Source: Phaeodactylibacter sp. (GTDB lineage: Bacteria > Bacteroidota > Bacteroidia > Chitinophagales > Saprospiraceae). From it: DNA of 64,000 nt. Position 1 is the stretch's first letter. Every line of letters begins with the position of its first letter. Location of the stretch: positions 31,071 through 95,070 of the forward strand of contig JAGFJD010000031.1 in assembly GCA_024102975.1 (NCBI GenBank). The letters run 5' to 3'. A model generated the notes under the pieces. That model saw only the letters and a list, made by a program, of their open reading frames with translations, was not told where the DNA came from and did not search any database. Shown in pieces: positions 16,475 through 25,858 of the stretch. The position numbers were made by a program, and so were the translations under genes.

Positions 16475-18379
16475 TCAAACGCCCTTTGCTCCTGTCTTGA
16501 TCTCGTCGACCACCTCCGGATTCAACAGGGTAGAGGTGTCGCCGAGGTTGGAGGTGTCGCCGGAAGCGACCTTGCGCAGGATGCGGCGCATGATCTTTCC
16601 GGACCGCGTCTTGGGCAGGCCGGAGACGATCTGGATCTTATCCGGTTTGGCGATCGGGCCGATCTCTTTGGTCACCACCTGCAGGATTTCCTTGCGGAAC
16701 TGCTCTTCGTCGCCGACGGGGCCGGCGGTGATGACGTAGGCATAGATGCCCTGGCCCTTAATGTCGTGCGGGTAACCGACCACAGCGGATTCGACCACTT
16801 TGGGGTGTTCGTTGATCGCGTTTTCCACTTCGGCGGTCCCCATCCGGTGGCCGGAAACGTTGATCACATCGTCCACCCGGCCGATGATCCGGTACATGCC
16901 GTCTTTGTCGCGGCGGGCGCCGTCGCCGGTGAAATACTTGTCCTGGAAAGCCGAGAAATAGGTCTGCCGGCACCGTTCGTGGTCTCCGTAAGTGGTGCGC
17001 AGCATAGAAGGCCAGGGGTATTTCACGCAGAGCAGCCCTTCGGTGTCATTGCCGCTGAGCTCATTTCCGTCGGAATCCATCAGGCAGGGTTGGATGCCCG
17101 GCAGCGGATAGCCGGCGTGAGCAGGCTTCATGGGGCTGAGGCCGCCCAGGCCGGAGATCATGATACCGCCGGTTTCCGTTTGCCACCAGGTATCGACGAT
17201 GGGGGAATTGCCCTTGCCTATTTTGTTGTAGTACCATTCCCAAGCTTCTTCATTGATGGGTTCGCCTACCGTGCCCAGTACTTTGATGGAACTCAGATCA
17301 TAGTCCTCTACCCATTGGTCGCCCTGTGCCATCAGGGCCCGGATGGCGGTGGGCGCTGTGTAGAACTGGTTGACCTGGAGCTTGTCGCACACCGCCCAGA
17401 AGCGCCCGGCGTCGGGATAGGTCGGCACGCCTTCGAACATGACGGTCGTGGCGCCGGCCAGCAGCGGGCCGTAGACGATGTAGGAATGGCCGGTGATCCA
17501 GCCAATGTCGGCGGTGCACCAGTAAATGTCGCCGTCCTGGTATTGAAATACGTTCTGGAACGAAAAGGCGGTGTAAACCATATAGCCGCCACAGGTGTGG
17601 ACGACGCCTTTGGGTTTGCCAGTGGAACCGGAGGTGTAGAGGATGAAAAGCATATCCTCGGCATCCATTTCCTCGGCTTCGCACTCGGCGCTCTGGCCGT
17701 CCACTTCGTCGTGCCACCATTTGTCGCGCCCGCCTTCCATAGTCACCGGGTCGCCGGTGTTTTTATGGACCAGTACCGTTTCGATGCTGTCGCAGCCCAT
17801 GGCCAGGGCATCGTCGACGACCTGTTTCACCGGGATGTTCTTCGCGCCCCGGGCGTTATAGTCAGAGCAGATCACCATTTTGCAGGTGGCGTCCTTGATG
17901 CGGTCGGCCAGGGCCTGGGCGGAAAAGCCGGCGAAGACGACAGAGTGGATGGCGCCAATACGGGCGCAGGCCAGCACGGCAATGGCCAGCTCCGGCACCA
18001 TAGGCATGTAGAAACAGACGCGGTCGCCTTTTTCGATGCCGTTGGCTTTCAAAGCGTTGGCCGTTTTGCATACGGCGGCGTGCAATTCTTTGTAGGTATA
18101 TTTCTGCACCGGGGCGTCCGGCTGGTTGGGTTCGAAGAGTATGGCGACCTGGTCTCCCCGGCTTTCCAGGTGGCGGTCCAGGCAGTTCTCGGTAATGTTG
18201 AGCTTGCCGCCGACGAACCACTTCACGTCGGGGTCCCGGAAATTCCAGTCAAGGACTTTGTCCCACTTTTTGCGCCAGGTAAAGGTGGAGGCCTGCTCTG
18301 CCCAGAATCCCTCCGGGTCTTCAACGCTGCGGCGGTAGACGTCCTTGTATTCATCGAAGGACTTGATCTGTAGAGTCAT
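16475..18379 (-). CDS. acs: Acetyl-CoA synthetase
   Basis: The 634-residue AMP-forming enzyme makes acetyl-CoA from acetate. The order of motifs is standard: an N-terminal DEYKDVYRRSVEDPEGFW segment, YTSGSTGKPKGVVHTCGGY, DIGWITGHSYIVYGPL, VDTWWQTETGG, YFTGDGARRDKDG, and PKTRSGK with the acetylatable lysine at residue 595. Length is slightly below the usual 650. It sits downstream of the response regulator and the CrbS-like kinase; in gamma-proteobacteria CrbS controls acs, so regulation by the neighbouring pair is a reasonable inference. The 116-bp gap upstream is AT-rich and could hold its own promoter. Confidence 0.96.
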   Translation of the reverse strand: MTLQIKSFDEYKDVYRRSVEDPEGFWAEQASTFTWRKKWDKVLDWNFRDPDVKWFVGGKLNITENCLDRHLESRGDQVAILFEPNQPDAPVQKYTYKELHAAVCKTANALKANGIEKGDRVCFYMPMVPELAIAVLACARIGAIHSVVFAGFSAQALADRIKDATCKMVICSDYNARGAKNIPVKQVVDDALAMGCDSIETVLVHKNTGDPVTMEGGRDKWWHDEVDGQSAECEAEEMDAEDMLFILYTSGSTGKPKGVVHTCGGYMVYTAFSFQNVFQYQDGDIYWCTADIGWITGHSYIVYGPLLAGATTVMFEGVPTYPDAGRFWAVCDKLQVNQFYTAPTAIRALMAQGDQWVEDYDLSSIKVLGTVGEPINEEAWEWYYNKIGKGNSPIVDTWWQTETGGIMISGLGGLSPMKPAHAGYPLPGIQPCLMDSDGNELSGNDTEGLLCVKYPWPSMLRTTYGDHERCRQTYFSAFQDKYFTGDGARRDKDGMYRIIGRVDDVINVSGHRMGTAEVENAINEHPKVVESAVVGYPHDIKGQGIYAYVITAGPVGDEEQFRKEILQVVTKEIGPIAKPDKIQIVSGLPKTRSGKIMRRILRKVASGDTSNLGDTSTLLNPEVVDEIKTGAKGV

Positions 18380-18495
18380 ATCGCTATGGTTTTATTGTTG
18401 TTTTGAGCAATGCGGATTCTCGGATGCTGATTTCAGGGGTAAATATATAGATATTTAGATGTTTATATTTGTCAAAGTAAAAAAATCTGGATGAA

Positions 18496-18879
18496 TTATC
18501 CAAATTCTATGACTTCATTTATTGTATTTATCAGCTCATCGTTGTCAAAAGGTTTGGTGATATAGACTTCGCCGCCGGTGGCATATCCCTGGAAGCGGTC
18601 TTCCTGGGTTCCTTTTGCGGTGAGGAAAATGATCCGGGTGTGGTCATATTGGGCGTTGGCCCGTATTTTTCGGGCTACTTCAAAGCCGTTCATGCCGGGC
18701 ATCATGACGTCGAGGACGACGATGTCGGGTTTCTGCGCGGCCATTAACTGCAGGGCCTGATCTCCGTTTTCGGCTTTGAAGGCCTGATAACCTTCCTTTG
18801 TGACCAGGAATTCGAGTGCCACAAGGATGTGAGGTTCATCGTCGACGAGCAGTACTTTGGCGTTGGTTTTATCAGTCAT
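18496..18879 (-). CDS. Receiver-only response regulator
   Basis: A 127-residue protein consisting only of a REC domain: acidic pair Asp13-Asp14 (VLLVDDEPHI), phosphoacceptor Asp57 (VVLDVMMPG), the switch Thr in IFLTAKG and the Lys in ITKPF. There is no DNA-binding or enzymatic output domain. ATG 18879 is chosen because the domain begins there; a longer frame reaches 18906. It follows the CrbS-like kinase by 115 bp and precedes acs, so it is the likely phosphotransfer partner, acting through an unknown target. Confidence 0.9.
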   Translation of the reverse strand: MTDKTNAKVLLVDDEPHILVALEFLVTKEGYQAFKAENGDQALQLMAAQKPDIVVLDVMMPGMNGFEVARKIRANAQYDHTRIIFLTAKGTQEDRFQGYATGGEVYITKPFDNDELINTINEVIEFG

Positions 18880-18994
18880 ATTGAACGGGCTCCGAAAGTT
18901 TAGCATTGCCGTGGCAGACGGCCCTGATGCGCTGCTAAATTTACGTTATTTTGAGGAAAAAAAAAATTATCCGCCCTGTCCCCGCATCATTTTC

Positions 18995-21727
18995 TCAATT
19001 TGCATTTCCGTTCAGCAAAGGGATTTCCACGATGAAGGAGGTCCCTTTTCCGGGAAGGCTCTCCACCCGTATGTTGCCGGCGTGGCGGCGGACGATGGAA
19101 TGGGTGATGAAGAGCCCCAGTCCGCTGCCCTGGGGTTTGCCCCGGGCCTGGTCGCTGAGCTGGGTGAATTTTTCGAAGATCAGTTTTTGGTCTTTTTCGG
19201 GTATTCCATCACCGTTGTCGGTTACTTCCAGGGCTGCTGCCGGCCCTTCCTTCCACAGGCGGACGGTGACGATGCCCTCCCGGGGGTCGCAGAATTTGAT
19301 GGCGTTGGAGATGAGGTTGATCACGACCTGGGTAAGGCGGTCGTCGTGCCCCATAACATCCAGGGGGCGGGATTCGATCAGTAGCCGGTGCTGGATCTGG
19401 CGGTCCCGCATCAACTGGCGCAGGCCGGAGAATGCTTTTTCGGCCACTTCGGCAAAGTCCAGGGGGGCCAGTGCCCATTCCTGGCTGGACTGTATTTTTT
19501 CCAGGTCGAGGACCTGGTTGATCAGCCGGGTGAGGCGCTCGCTTTCGCTGACGACTATGCTCAGGAACTCCTGCTTTTGCTCCTCGGGCAGGCGGGGCGT
19601 TTCCTGCATGATCCGGGAAAGGGCCTTGATAGAGGTAATGGGGGTGCGCAGCTCATGGGTGACGGTGGTTATAAAATCCGCCTTGAGGCGGTCCAGTTCT
19701 TTGAGTTGTTCGTTGGCTTCCTTCAGCTGTTTGGTCGTCCGTTCCAGTTCCGCCGATTTTTTTTCCAGCGCTTTGCTGTACTGGATGATCTCTTTGGTTT
19801 GTTCCAGCACCTTGAACATTTCTTCCAGGCTGATGGGTTCTTCTTTGGCAATGGAGCCGATGATGATCTTGGCAGAAGCGGCGCCGATCGCGCCGGCCAG
19901 GTGGGTCTCGGCGTAGTTGACCAGGTCGGCGCCGGCAATTTGTTTTTGAGACAGGTCGATGCGTTGCGCATTTTCATAGGCATTCAGCACCAGGTTGCCC
20001 CGGGGCTCGCCGAGGAAGCGGTTGAGCAGGATGCGGATGTCCTGCACTTTTGCCTGGCGGCGCATCACGTCGTAATCCGTGCCTCCTTTGCTGTATTTAT
20101 AGATATCGACGAACAGGTCGGCCTGGGACACTTCGAGCGGGGTCCGGGAAGTATAGAGCGAGACGAAAAAATAGGCGCCGCAATTGAACAACAAGCTCCA
20201 GAAGGCCGCCTGTGTAATATGGCTGGCGCCGGCCAGCCCGAACAGTTCGTGGGGCCGGAGCAGCTCGATGCCTAAGGGGCCGTCTTCAATAAAATGAAGA
20301 GGAAGGACGCCGGTTTCTACCATTGTCGGCAGGGGCAGCGTGTAGGCCCAGATCCCGAAGCCGGCCAGCAGCCCCCAGAGCGCGCCTTTCTTGGTTGCCC
20401 GCTTCCAGTAGATGCCGCCCAGGACGGACGGGGCGAACTGGGCGATGGCCGTAAAGGAGATCAGCCCCACAGATACCAGGCTGTACTGCTCCCCGACGGC
20501 TTTGAAATATCCGTATGCCAGGAGCAGGACGACTACGATGCTGATGCGGCGGATGCCCAGCAACCGGCCACTGAGGTTGCCATAAGGCTCCTGATGGAAG
20601 GTCTGTGACCGCAGCACCAGGGGCAGGACGAGGTTGTTGCCGATCATAATGCTGAGCGCGATGACCGCGACGATCACCATGCTGGTAGCCGCCGAGAAAC
20701 CCCCAAGCCCTACAAACAGGGCCAGCATTTCTTTGCCGTGGGCCAAGGGCAGGCCCAGTACGAAGCTGTCCGGTTCGTAACTGCCCGCCGGGAACTGGTC
20801 CAGCCCGGCCAGGGCGATGGGCAACACAAAGATGTTGATCAGCAACAGATATAAAGGGAACAGCCAGGAAGCTTTGCTGACGTGGTTCGGGTTGGTGTTT
20901 TCCACGACCGATACGTGAAACTGGCGGGGGAGCAACATGACGGCAACCATGGAAAGAAAGGACAGCCAAAACCATTCCCAGCCATTGATGCCGGCGTCTT
21001 CCAGGGAGAACAGGCGGTATAGTTCCGGGTTGGCCGCCGCCTGCCGGAACAGGTTGCCGAATCCATCATATATTCCGAAAGTGACGAAAATGCCGACAGT
21101 CAGAAAGGCGACCAGCTTCAACAGCGACTCGAAGGCGATGGCGGCGACCAGCCCCTCATGCCGTTCATTGGGGTCGAGGTTGCGGGTGCCGAACAGGATG
21201 GTGAAAACAGCCAGGGCGATCGCGATGTACAAAGCGGAATCCAGATAAAAAGGAATTTCGGAATGCAGGGGGGGCTTACCCGGCCCGGCCACCAGCAGGT
21301 CAAAACTGGTCGAAATGGCCTTGAGCTGAATGGAGATGTAAGGAATGATGCCGAAAACGGCAATGAGCGTGGCAATAACCCCCAGCCAGGTGCTTTTCCC
21401 GTAACGCGAAGAAATGAAATCGGCTATGGAAGTGATCCGCTGGGACTTGCTGATGATGATGACCTTCTTCAGGAGCATCCACCAGGCCGGCGCAATAATG
21501 GCCGGCCCGATATAAGTCGGCAAAAAACCCAGCCCGCTGGTCGCCGCTCTGCCAACGCTGCCGTAGTAGGTCCACGCAGTGCAGTATACAGCCAGAGAAA
21601 GGGAATAAATGACCGAGTTGTTGACCAGGCTCCGGCCGGCCTTCCCCCGGTTTTCAGCCAGGTAAGCAATCAGGAAAAGAAAGGCTACATAGCCAACTGA
21701 AATCAATATGATAATCCCGGCATCCAT
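18995..21727 (-). CDS. CrbS-like hybrid SLC5 transporter-STAC-histidine kinase
   Basis: A 910-residue protein with about 13 membrane helices of the sodium:solute symporter (SLC5) fold (1-520), a STAC-type linker (about 555-650, including LLNRFLGEP and YAETHLAGAIGAASAKI), a coiled coil (645-680) and a histidine kinase core. The phosphoacceptor is His691 in TVTHELRTPI, and the ATPase part has NLISNAIKF, VTDNGDGIPEKD and GSGLGLFIT. This architecture matches CrbS/CbrA-type sensors; CrbS senses or gates acetate metabolism and controls acs in Vibrio and Pseudomonas. The acs gene just downstream supports the same role. It has no PAS or receiver domain. Confidence 0.92.
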   Translation of the reverse strand: MDAGIIILISVGYVAFLFLIAYLAENRGKAGRSLVNNSVIYSLSLAVYCTAWTYYGSVGRAATSGLGFLPTYIGPAIIAPAWWMLLKKVIIISKSQRITSIADFISSRYGKSTWLGVIATLIAVFGIIPYISIQLKAISTSFDLLVAGPGKPPLHSEIPFYLDSALYIAIALAVFTILFGTRNLDPNERHEGLVAAIAFESLLKLVAFLTVGIFVTFGIYDGFGNLFRQAAANPELYRLFSLEDAGINGWEWFWLSFLSMVAVMLLPRQFHVSVVENTNPNHVSKASWLFPLYLLLINIFVLPIALAGLDQFPAGSYEPDSFVLGLPLAHGKEMLALFVGLGGFSAATSMVIVAVIALSIMIGNNLVLPLVLRSQTFHQEPYGNLSGRLLGIRRISIVVVLLLAYGYFKAVGEQYSLVSVGLISFTAIAQFAPSVLGGIYWKRATKKGALWGLLAGFGIWAYTLPLPTMVETGVLPLHFIEDGPLGIELLRPHELFGLAGASHITQAAFWSLLFNCGAYFFVSLYTSRTPLEVSQADLFVDIYKYSKGGTDYDVMRRQAKVQDIRILLNRFLGEPRGNLVLNAYENAQRIDLSQKQIAGADLVNYAETHLAGAIGAASAKIIIGSIAKEEPISLEEMFKVLEQTKEIIQYSKALEKKSAELERTTKQLKEANEQLKELDRLKADFITTVTHELRTPITSIKALSRIMQETPRLPEEQKQEFLSIVVSESERLTRLINQVLDLEKIQSSQEWALAPLDFAEVAEKAFSGLRQLMRDRQIQHRLLIESRPLDVMGHDDRLTQVVINLISNAIKFCDPREGIVTVRLWKEGPAAALEVTDNGDGIPEKDQKLIFEKFTQLSDQARGKPQGSGLGLFITHSIVRRHAGNIRVESLPGKGTSFIVEIPLLNGNAN

Positions 21728-21748
21728 GGCAGCGCTCCGTGTTTTTCT

Positions 21749-21955
21749 TTACTTTGGCCCGTTGTTTTTTTGGGATTCGACAATCCGGGCGGTGAAGAAA
21801 ATGATAGCCGACCAGCTGATGAAAATGTAAATGAACAGCACGGGAATGCCGCCCAGCATTTCTCCCCGGCCGAACAGGCTCAGGATGGGGTAGTTGAAAA
21901 TGAATAAAGCCAGGAAGAACATGCCCAAAAGCCTGAATACTTTATCATTTGACAT
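21749..21955 (-). CDS. Small two-helix membrane protein upstream of the kinase
   Basis: A 68-residue protein with two hydrophobic helices (about 10-28 and 36-57) and charged ends, and no recognised domain. It ends 21 bp before the CrbS-like gene on the same strand, so the two are almost surely co-transcribed. Many SLC5-type proteins have a small membrane partner, so this may be an accessory subunit of the sensor's transporter domain; that is inference from size, topology and position. Confidence 0.7.
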   Translation of the reverse strand: MSNDKVFRLLGMFFLALFIFNYPILSLFGRGEMLGGIPVLFIYIFISWSAIIFFTARIVESQKNNGPK

Positions 21956-21984
21956 AAAAAACGCTCATTTATACTTCCGTTTGC

Positions 21985-22015
21985 TAAAGATAAAGCTAAA
22001 AAACGGGTATACAAG
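21985..22015 (-). promoter_or_regulatory. Promoter of the sensor-kinase operon
   Basis: Read on the minus strand: CTTG (22015-22012), 19-nt spacer, TATCTTTA (21992-21985). This deviates by one base at each box from TTTG/TAnnTTTG. It lies 30 bp before the small membrane protein gene and just after the terminator of the symporter operon. Confidence 0.5.
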
Positions 22016-22024
22016 CTGCATAAC

Positions 22025-22060
22025 AAAAATGCAGGCAGGGCAATTGCTTCCCCGCCTGCA
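22025..22060 (-). terminator. Intrinsic terminator of the symporter operon
   Basis: On the minus strand TGCAGGCGGGG pairs with CCCTGCCTGCA (one bulged base) around AAGCAATTG, followed by five Ts. It separates the uptake operon (porin to the 80-residue protein) from the sensor operon. Confidence 0.75.
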
Positions 22061-22152
22061 CGGAACACATGTTTGATGTTTCACCGGCACGCCCCCGGGC
22101 TGCATAAACCGTACAGGTAACGAGGCCAGTATAACCAACTAAAACCAACCGT

Positions 22153-22395
22153 TTATCCGTTTTTCGCGGCGGCTTCCTCCTCCGCCTCTCCCGGCCATAA
22201 CCCGAAAAAAGAAGGCCGGATGACCTTGCTTTTGGCTAATGCCCAAAGGAACAACAAGGCAAATGCCCCAATGCCCACAGAGATCAGAAAGTGGCAGTTG
22301 AGCTGAGGCTCCAGGTAAAACCGCAGGAACAGCGTCGTGATGATATAGAGCGTGACAAATAAGTCCGATAATTTTCTGCCGAGTTGGAAATTCAT
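22153..22395 (-). CDS. Small membrane protein after the symporter
   Basis: An 80-residue protein with two predicted helices (about 12-30 and 36-53) and an acidic, Ala-rich tail (GEAEEEAAAKNG). I do not recognise a family. It starts 85 bp after the symporter stop on the same strand and is the last gene before the terminator, so it belongs to the uptake operon. A role as a helper of the symporter is possible but not shown. Confidence 0.6.
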   Translation of the reverse strand: MNFQLGRKLSDLFVTLYIITTLFLRFYLEPQLNCHFLISVGIGAFALLFLWALAKSKVIRPSFFGLWPGEAEEEAAAKNG

Positions 22396-22480
22396 GGTTT
22401 TGGTTGGTTGTTAGTTATTGGTTGTCAGTTGCCGGTTGTCGGTTGCCGGTTTTTGCCGGCAACCGACAACTACGCAGGCA

Positions 22481-24193
22481 TCAATGCACGTGAGCAGATC
22501 CGGCGCCGCGAGGCACCCGGATGTCTTCGACGATGTCCTGCACTTCCTGCGGAGGCGCCGCGGTCAGGCGGGAAACGATGAAGGCGATGATCAGGTTGAC
22601 CACCATGGCTACGGTCCCGAAGCCTTCCGGGGAGATGCCGAACCACCAGCCGCTCTTCAGGCCGGCGACGGCTTCCTTGCCGCCGTCGAAGGTGCCGAAT
22701 TTGAACTTGAGCATATACCACAGCATCAGGCTGATGCCGACCACCATGCCGGCGATGGCGCCTTCGCGGTTCATCCGCTTGTCGAACACCCCGAGCACGA
22801 TGGCCGGGAAGAAGGAGGCGGCCGCCAAACCGAAGGCGAGCGCTACTACCGCCGCCACGAAGCCCGGAGGGTTGATGCCGAAGTAACCGGCTACCACTAC
22901 GGCAAATACGGCGCCGATGCGCGCCCACAGCAATTCGCCTTTTTCGGTAATGTCCGGCTTGATCTGCATCTTGATCAGGTCGCGGGAAATGGCAGTGGAG
23001 ATGACCAGCAGCAGGCCGGCAGCCGTAGAGAGAGCAGCGGCCAAACCGCCGGCGGCGACCAGGGCGACCACCCAGTTCGGAAGGTTGGCGATCTCCGGGT
23101 TGGCCAGCACCATGATGTCCTGGTCGATAGTCAGTTCGTTCTTGCCGGCGTCGGCGACGTACTGAATGACGCCGTCGCTGTTCTTGTCTTCGAATTTGAT
23201 CAGGCCGGTCTCTTCCCACTTGGAGAACCATTCCGGCATGCTGGCGTATTGCTCATTGCTTACGGTGTTGATCAGGTTGGTACGGGCGAAGGCGGCAATG
23301 GCCGGCGCCGTCGTATACAGGATAGCTATAAACAGCAGCGCCCAGCCGGCGGAAACGCGGGCATCCTTCACCTTGGGCACGGTGAAGAAGCGCACGATCA
23401 CGTGCGGCAGGCCGGCAGTGCCGACCATCAGGGCAAACGTGATGGCAAACACGTCGGTCATCGTTTTGGTGCCGGAGGTGTATTCGGCAAACCCCAGCTC
23501 GGTGTGCAGTTGGTCCAGCTTGTCGAGAAGAGCTATCCCCGAGCCATCCGTCACGTCGCCGATCAGGCCGAGCTGCGGGATGACGTTGCCGGTCATGGCA
23601 ATAGAAATAAAGAATGCAGGCACCATGTAGGCGAAGATCAGGACGCAGTACTGTGCCACCTGCGTGTAGGTGATCCCTTTCATGCCCCCCAACACCGCAT
23701 AGAAAAATACAATGGCCATGCCGATATACACGCCGGTATTGATGTCCACTTCCAGGAAACGGGAGAAGACCACGCCCACCCCGCGCATCTGGCCGGCGAC
23801 GTAGGTAAAGGAAACGATCAGGGCGCAGACGACGGCCACTGTCCGGGCGACGTTGGAGTAGTACCGGTCGCCGATAAAATCAGGGACGGTGAACTTGCCG
23901 AATTTTCGCAGGTAGGGGGCCAGGAGCAAGGCCAGCAACACATAGCCGCCCGTCCAGCCCATCAGGAACACGGCGCCGTCATACCCCATAAAGGAGATCA
24001 GGCCGGCCATGGAGATGAACGATGCTGCCGACATCCAGTCGGCTGCCGTCGCCATGCCGTTGGCTACCGGGTGAACGCCGCCGCCGGCGACGTAAAATTC
24101 AGAGGTGGAACCTGCTCTCGACCAGATCGCGATGCCGATGTAGAGCGCAAAGGTGAGGCCCACTATGATAAAAGTCCAGGTTTGAACACTCAT
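22481..24193 (-). CDS. Sodium:solute symporter, VC_2705/ActP-like
   Basis: A 570-residue SLC5 symporter with about 13 helices. It has the family stretch VHPVANGMATAADWMSAASF near the first helix, a typical GTAGLPHVIVRFF segment (Na+-site region) and ALSTAAGLLLVISTAISRD. This matches the VC_2705 branch, related to the acetate permease ActP, which usually pairs with a DUF4212 subunit; that gene is directly upstream. A loop at about 310-355 contains DKNSDGVIQYV, unlike the short loops of E. coli ActP. Acetate or another short acid is the likely substrate, judging from acs in the same island. Confidence 0.9.
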   Translation of the reverse strand: MSVQTWTFIIVGLTFALYIGIAIWSRAGSTSEFYVAGGGVHPVANGMATAADWMSAASFISMAGLISFMGYDGAVFLMGWTGGYVLLALLLAPYLRKFGKFTVPDFIGDRYYSNVARTVAVVCALIVSFTYVAGQMRGVGVVFSRFLEVDINTGVYIGMAIVFFYAVLGGMKGITYTQVAQYCVLIFAYMVPAFFISIAMTGNVIPQLGLIGDVTDGSGIALLDKLDQLHTELGFAEYTSGTKTMTDVFAITFALMVGTAGLPHVIVRFFTVPKVKDARVSAGWALLFIAILYTTAPAIAAFARTNLINTVSNEQYASMPEWFSKWEETGLIKFEDKNSDGVIQYVADAGKNELTIDQDIMVLANPEIANLPNWVVALVAAGGLAAALSTAAGLLLVISTAISRDLIKMQIKPDITEKGELLWARIGAVFAVVVAGYFGINPPGFVAAVVALAFGLAAASFFPAIVLGVFDKRMNREGAIAGMVVGISLMLWYMLKFKFGTFDGGKEAVAGLKSGWWFGISPEGFGTVAMVVNLIIAFIVSRLTAAPPQEVQDIVEDIRVPRGAGSAHVH

Positions 24194-24228
24194 GATTCTT
24201 TTTGTTTAGTTGGTTGATAAAAGGCGCA

Positions 24229-24492
24229 CTAGATTTCGTCGAATTCGTACTTCTTGTCCAGTTTGTTCATCAGCCGGACGTAAACGAAAATCAGGACGAC
24301 GAAAATGTAGATCGATCCCTGCTGGGCGAACCAGAAGCCCAGTTTGGCCCCTCCGAAACGGATGGCGTTAAGCGGTTCGGCCAGGAATATCCCGAACCCA
24401 TAGGATACCAGGAACCAGATGGCCAGGAGGATCAACACGTATTTGATGTTCTCCCTCCAGTATTGTTTTGCTCTGTTGTCTAAAGAAGACAT
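24229..24492 (-). CDS. DUF4212 symporter small subunit
   Basis: An 87-residue, two-helix protein with the DUF4212 pattern: a start rich in charged residues including YWRENIKYVLILLAIWFLVS, then GFGIFLAEPLN, LGFWFAQQGSIYIFVVLIFVY and a short charged tail. DUF4212 proteins are the small partner of VC_2705-type sodium:solute symporters. The ATG at 24492 (MSSLDNRAKQYW) is preferred to a longer start. Only 35 bp separate it from the symporter, so co-translation is likely. Confidence 0.88.
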   Translation of the reverse strand: MSSLDNRAKQYWRENIKYVLILLAIWFLVSYGFGIFLAEPLNAIRFGGAKLGFWFAQQGSIYIFVVLIFVYVRLMNKLDKKYEFDEI

Positions 24493-24547
24493 GGCCTTAA
24501 AGTTTTGATTAAGAAATAGATATATGTAAATAGCTAAATGCAATGGC

Positions 24548-25858
24548 TTATAAGAAAATGTGGGCCTGCAGGCGGATTTGCTGAACGTCCTGCACGTTGC
24601 CGTTCGGATCGAGCCCTCCTTCCCGGACGTCGCCGCTGATCGAGTGGTATTCCAGGGTCAGTTTGGCGTTGTGCCCGTTGATGAAATAATTAAGGCCGAT
24701 GTCCAGCCCGAGGACAGTTTCGTCGAAACCGGTAGCGTCATTCTTAAAACCATCGTAATTGCCCATCTGCAGGGCTACATAAGGCATGAAGCGGGAGGCT
24801 GGCAATTTGTAGCCCACATGGCCGTAGACAGCGGTGCCGGTGCCGGCCCAGCGGCTGACATAGTTGTCCCCGTAGTTGAAGCTCATAAAAGAAGCGTAGG
24901 CGTTCAGGCAATCGTCGCCGGCCAGAGGCATGTCCAGGAAAGCGTCCACGGCAAAGTGCGTGACGTCGTTGTGCTGCCCGGTGGTGTCATTGTACATGCC
25001 GTCGGGGTGGGCAAAGAACCCGGCGCCAATGCCGAAGACCTTTTTGGCCCCGAGGTAGCTTCCTACCTGATAGGGCAGTTTGATGGACTCATTATCCCAG
25101 AAGTTGTAGCGGAAATACCCTTCGACAATAGTGTTGCCCGTGGGGTCGCCGCTTTTGTCGGTTCTGGAAAAACCGTTATAGGTGAGGTTGCTTGCGGCCC
25201 GGCCAAGGTCTGCCTGTATGCCGTTCCTTCCCGGGTTGTTGACTGCCAGGCGGTAATCGAATTTGCCCAGTTCCCCTTTGGCATAGACGCCCAGGTGGCG
25301 GGCGAACTGGTCCGTAACTGCCAGCGAATGCCAGTGTATGAAGGGGCGCGCCTGATCCAAGGTCATGAAGTTGAGGGTGCTCTGATTCGCCAGGCGGGTC
25401 AGGCCCTTCCAGTAGTGCAGGCCGCCGCCGATATACAGGGCGTTGTCATTGGAGACTTTGAATTCCGTCCACGCATCGTGGAGGAAGAGCTGGGGAGCGT
25501 CCCCGTTGTTGCCCAGGGAGGTCAGGTTGCCGGGGGTGAGGTTGTTCAGGCCAAAGTGGGTCAGGATCAGAAAACGGGGGGACACCTGGGCGTAGGCCAG
25601 GAAACGCGAGCGGCGGGCGAGATGTGTCAGCTGGAGCTTCGAGTTGTCCACTGCCAGGTTGTTGGTCTGCACCCATTGCTGGTGCCAGATGATGAACCGG
25701 ACGTACTTCGAGCCATCTTCCGACAGCTTGACCGTCAGCGGCTTGTAAGAATGGTCGACTTTTGGCTTCTCCGCATTCTCCTGGGCAAGCGCCGGCAGGA
25801 TGAGGCCGAGGCAGAAGGCCAGGAGGGGGAGCAAACGGAGTAAAGGTTTCGTGTCCAT
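24548..25858 (-). CDS. Outer-membrane porin-like protein
   Basis: A 436-residue protein with a signal peptide (LAFCLGLILPALAQ, cut near residue 26) and then a pattern of alternating strands and aromatic girdles typical of a porin barrel, ending in LRLQAHIFL with a C-terminal aromatic/hydrophobic strand. It is the first gene of the minus-strand uptake operon, 55 bp ahead of DUF4212, so it may admit the same acid through the outer membrane. Substrate is inferred from context only. Confidence 0.78.
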   Translation of the reverse strand: MDTKPLLRLLPLLAFCLGLILPALAQENAEKPKVDHSYKPLTVKLSEDGSKYVRFIIWHQQWVQTNNLAVDNSKLQLTHLARRSRFLAYAQVSPRFLILTHFGLNNLTPGNLTSLGNNGDAPQLFLHDAWTEFKVSNDNALYIGGGLHYWKGLTRLANQSTLNFMTLDQARPFIHWHSLAVTDQFARHLGVYAKGELGKFDYRLAVNNPGRNGIQADLGRAASNLTYNGFSRTDKSGDPTGNTIVEGYFRYNFWDNESIKLPYQVGSYLGAKKVFGIGAGFFAHPDGMYNDTTGQHNDVTHFAVDAFLDMPLAGDDCLNAYASFMSFNYGDNYVSRWAGTGTAVYGHVGYKLPASRFMPYVALQMGNYDGFKNDATGFDETVLGLDIGLNYFINGHNAKLTLEYHSISGDVREGGLDPNGNVQDVQQIRLQAHIFL

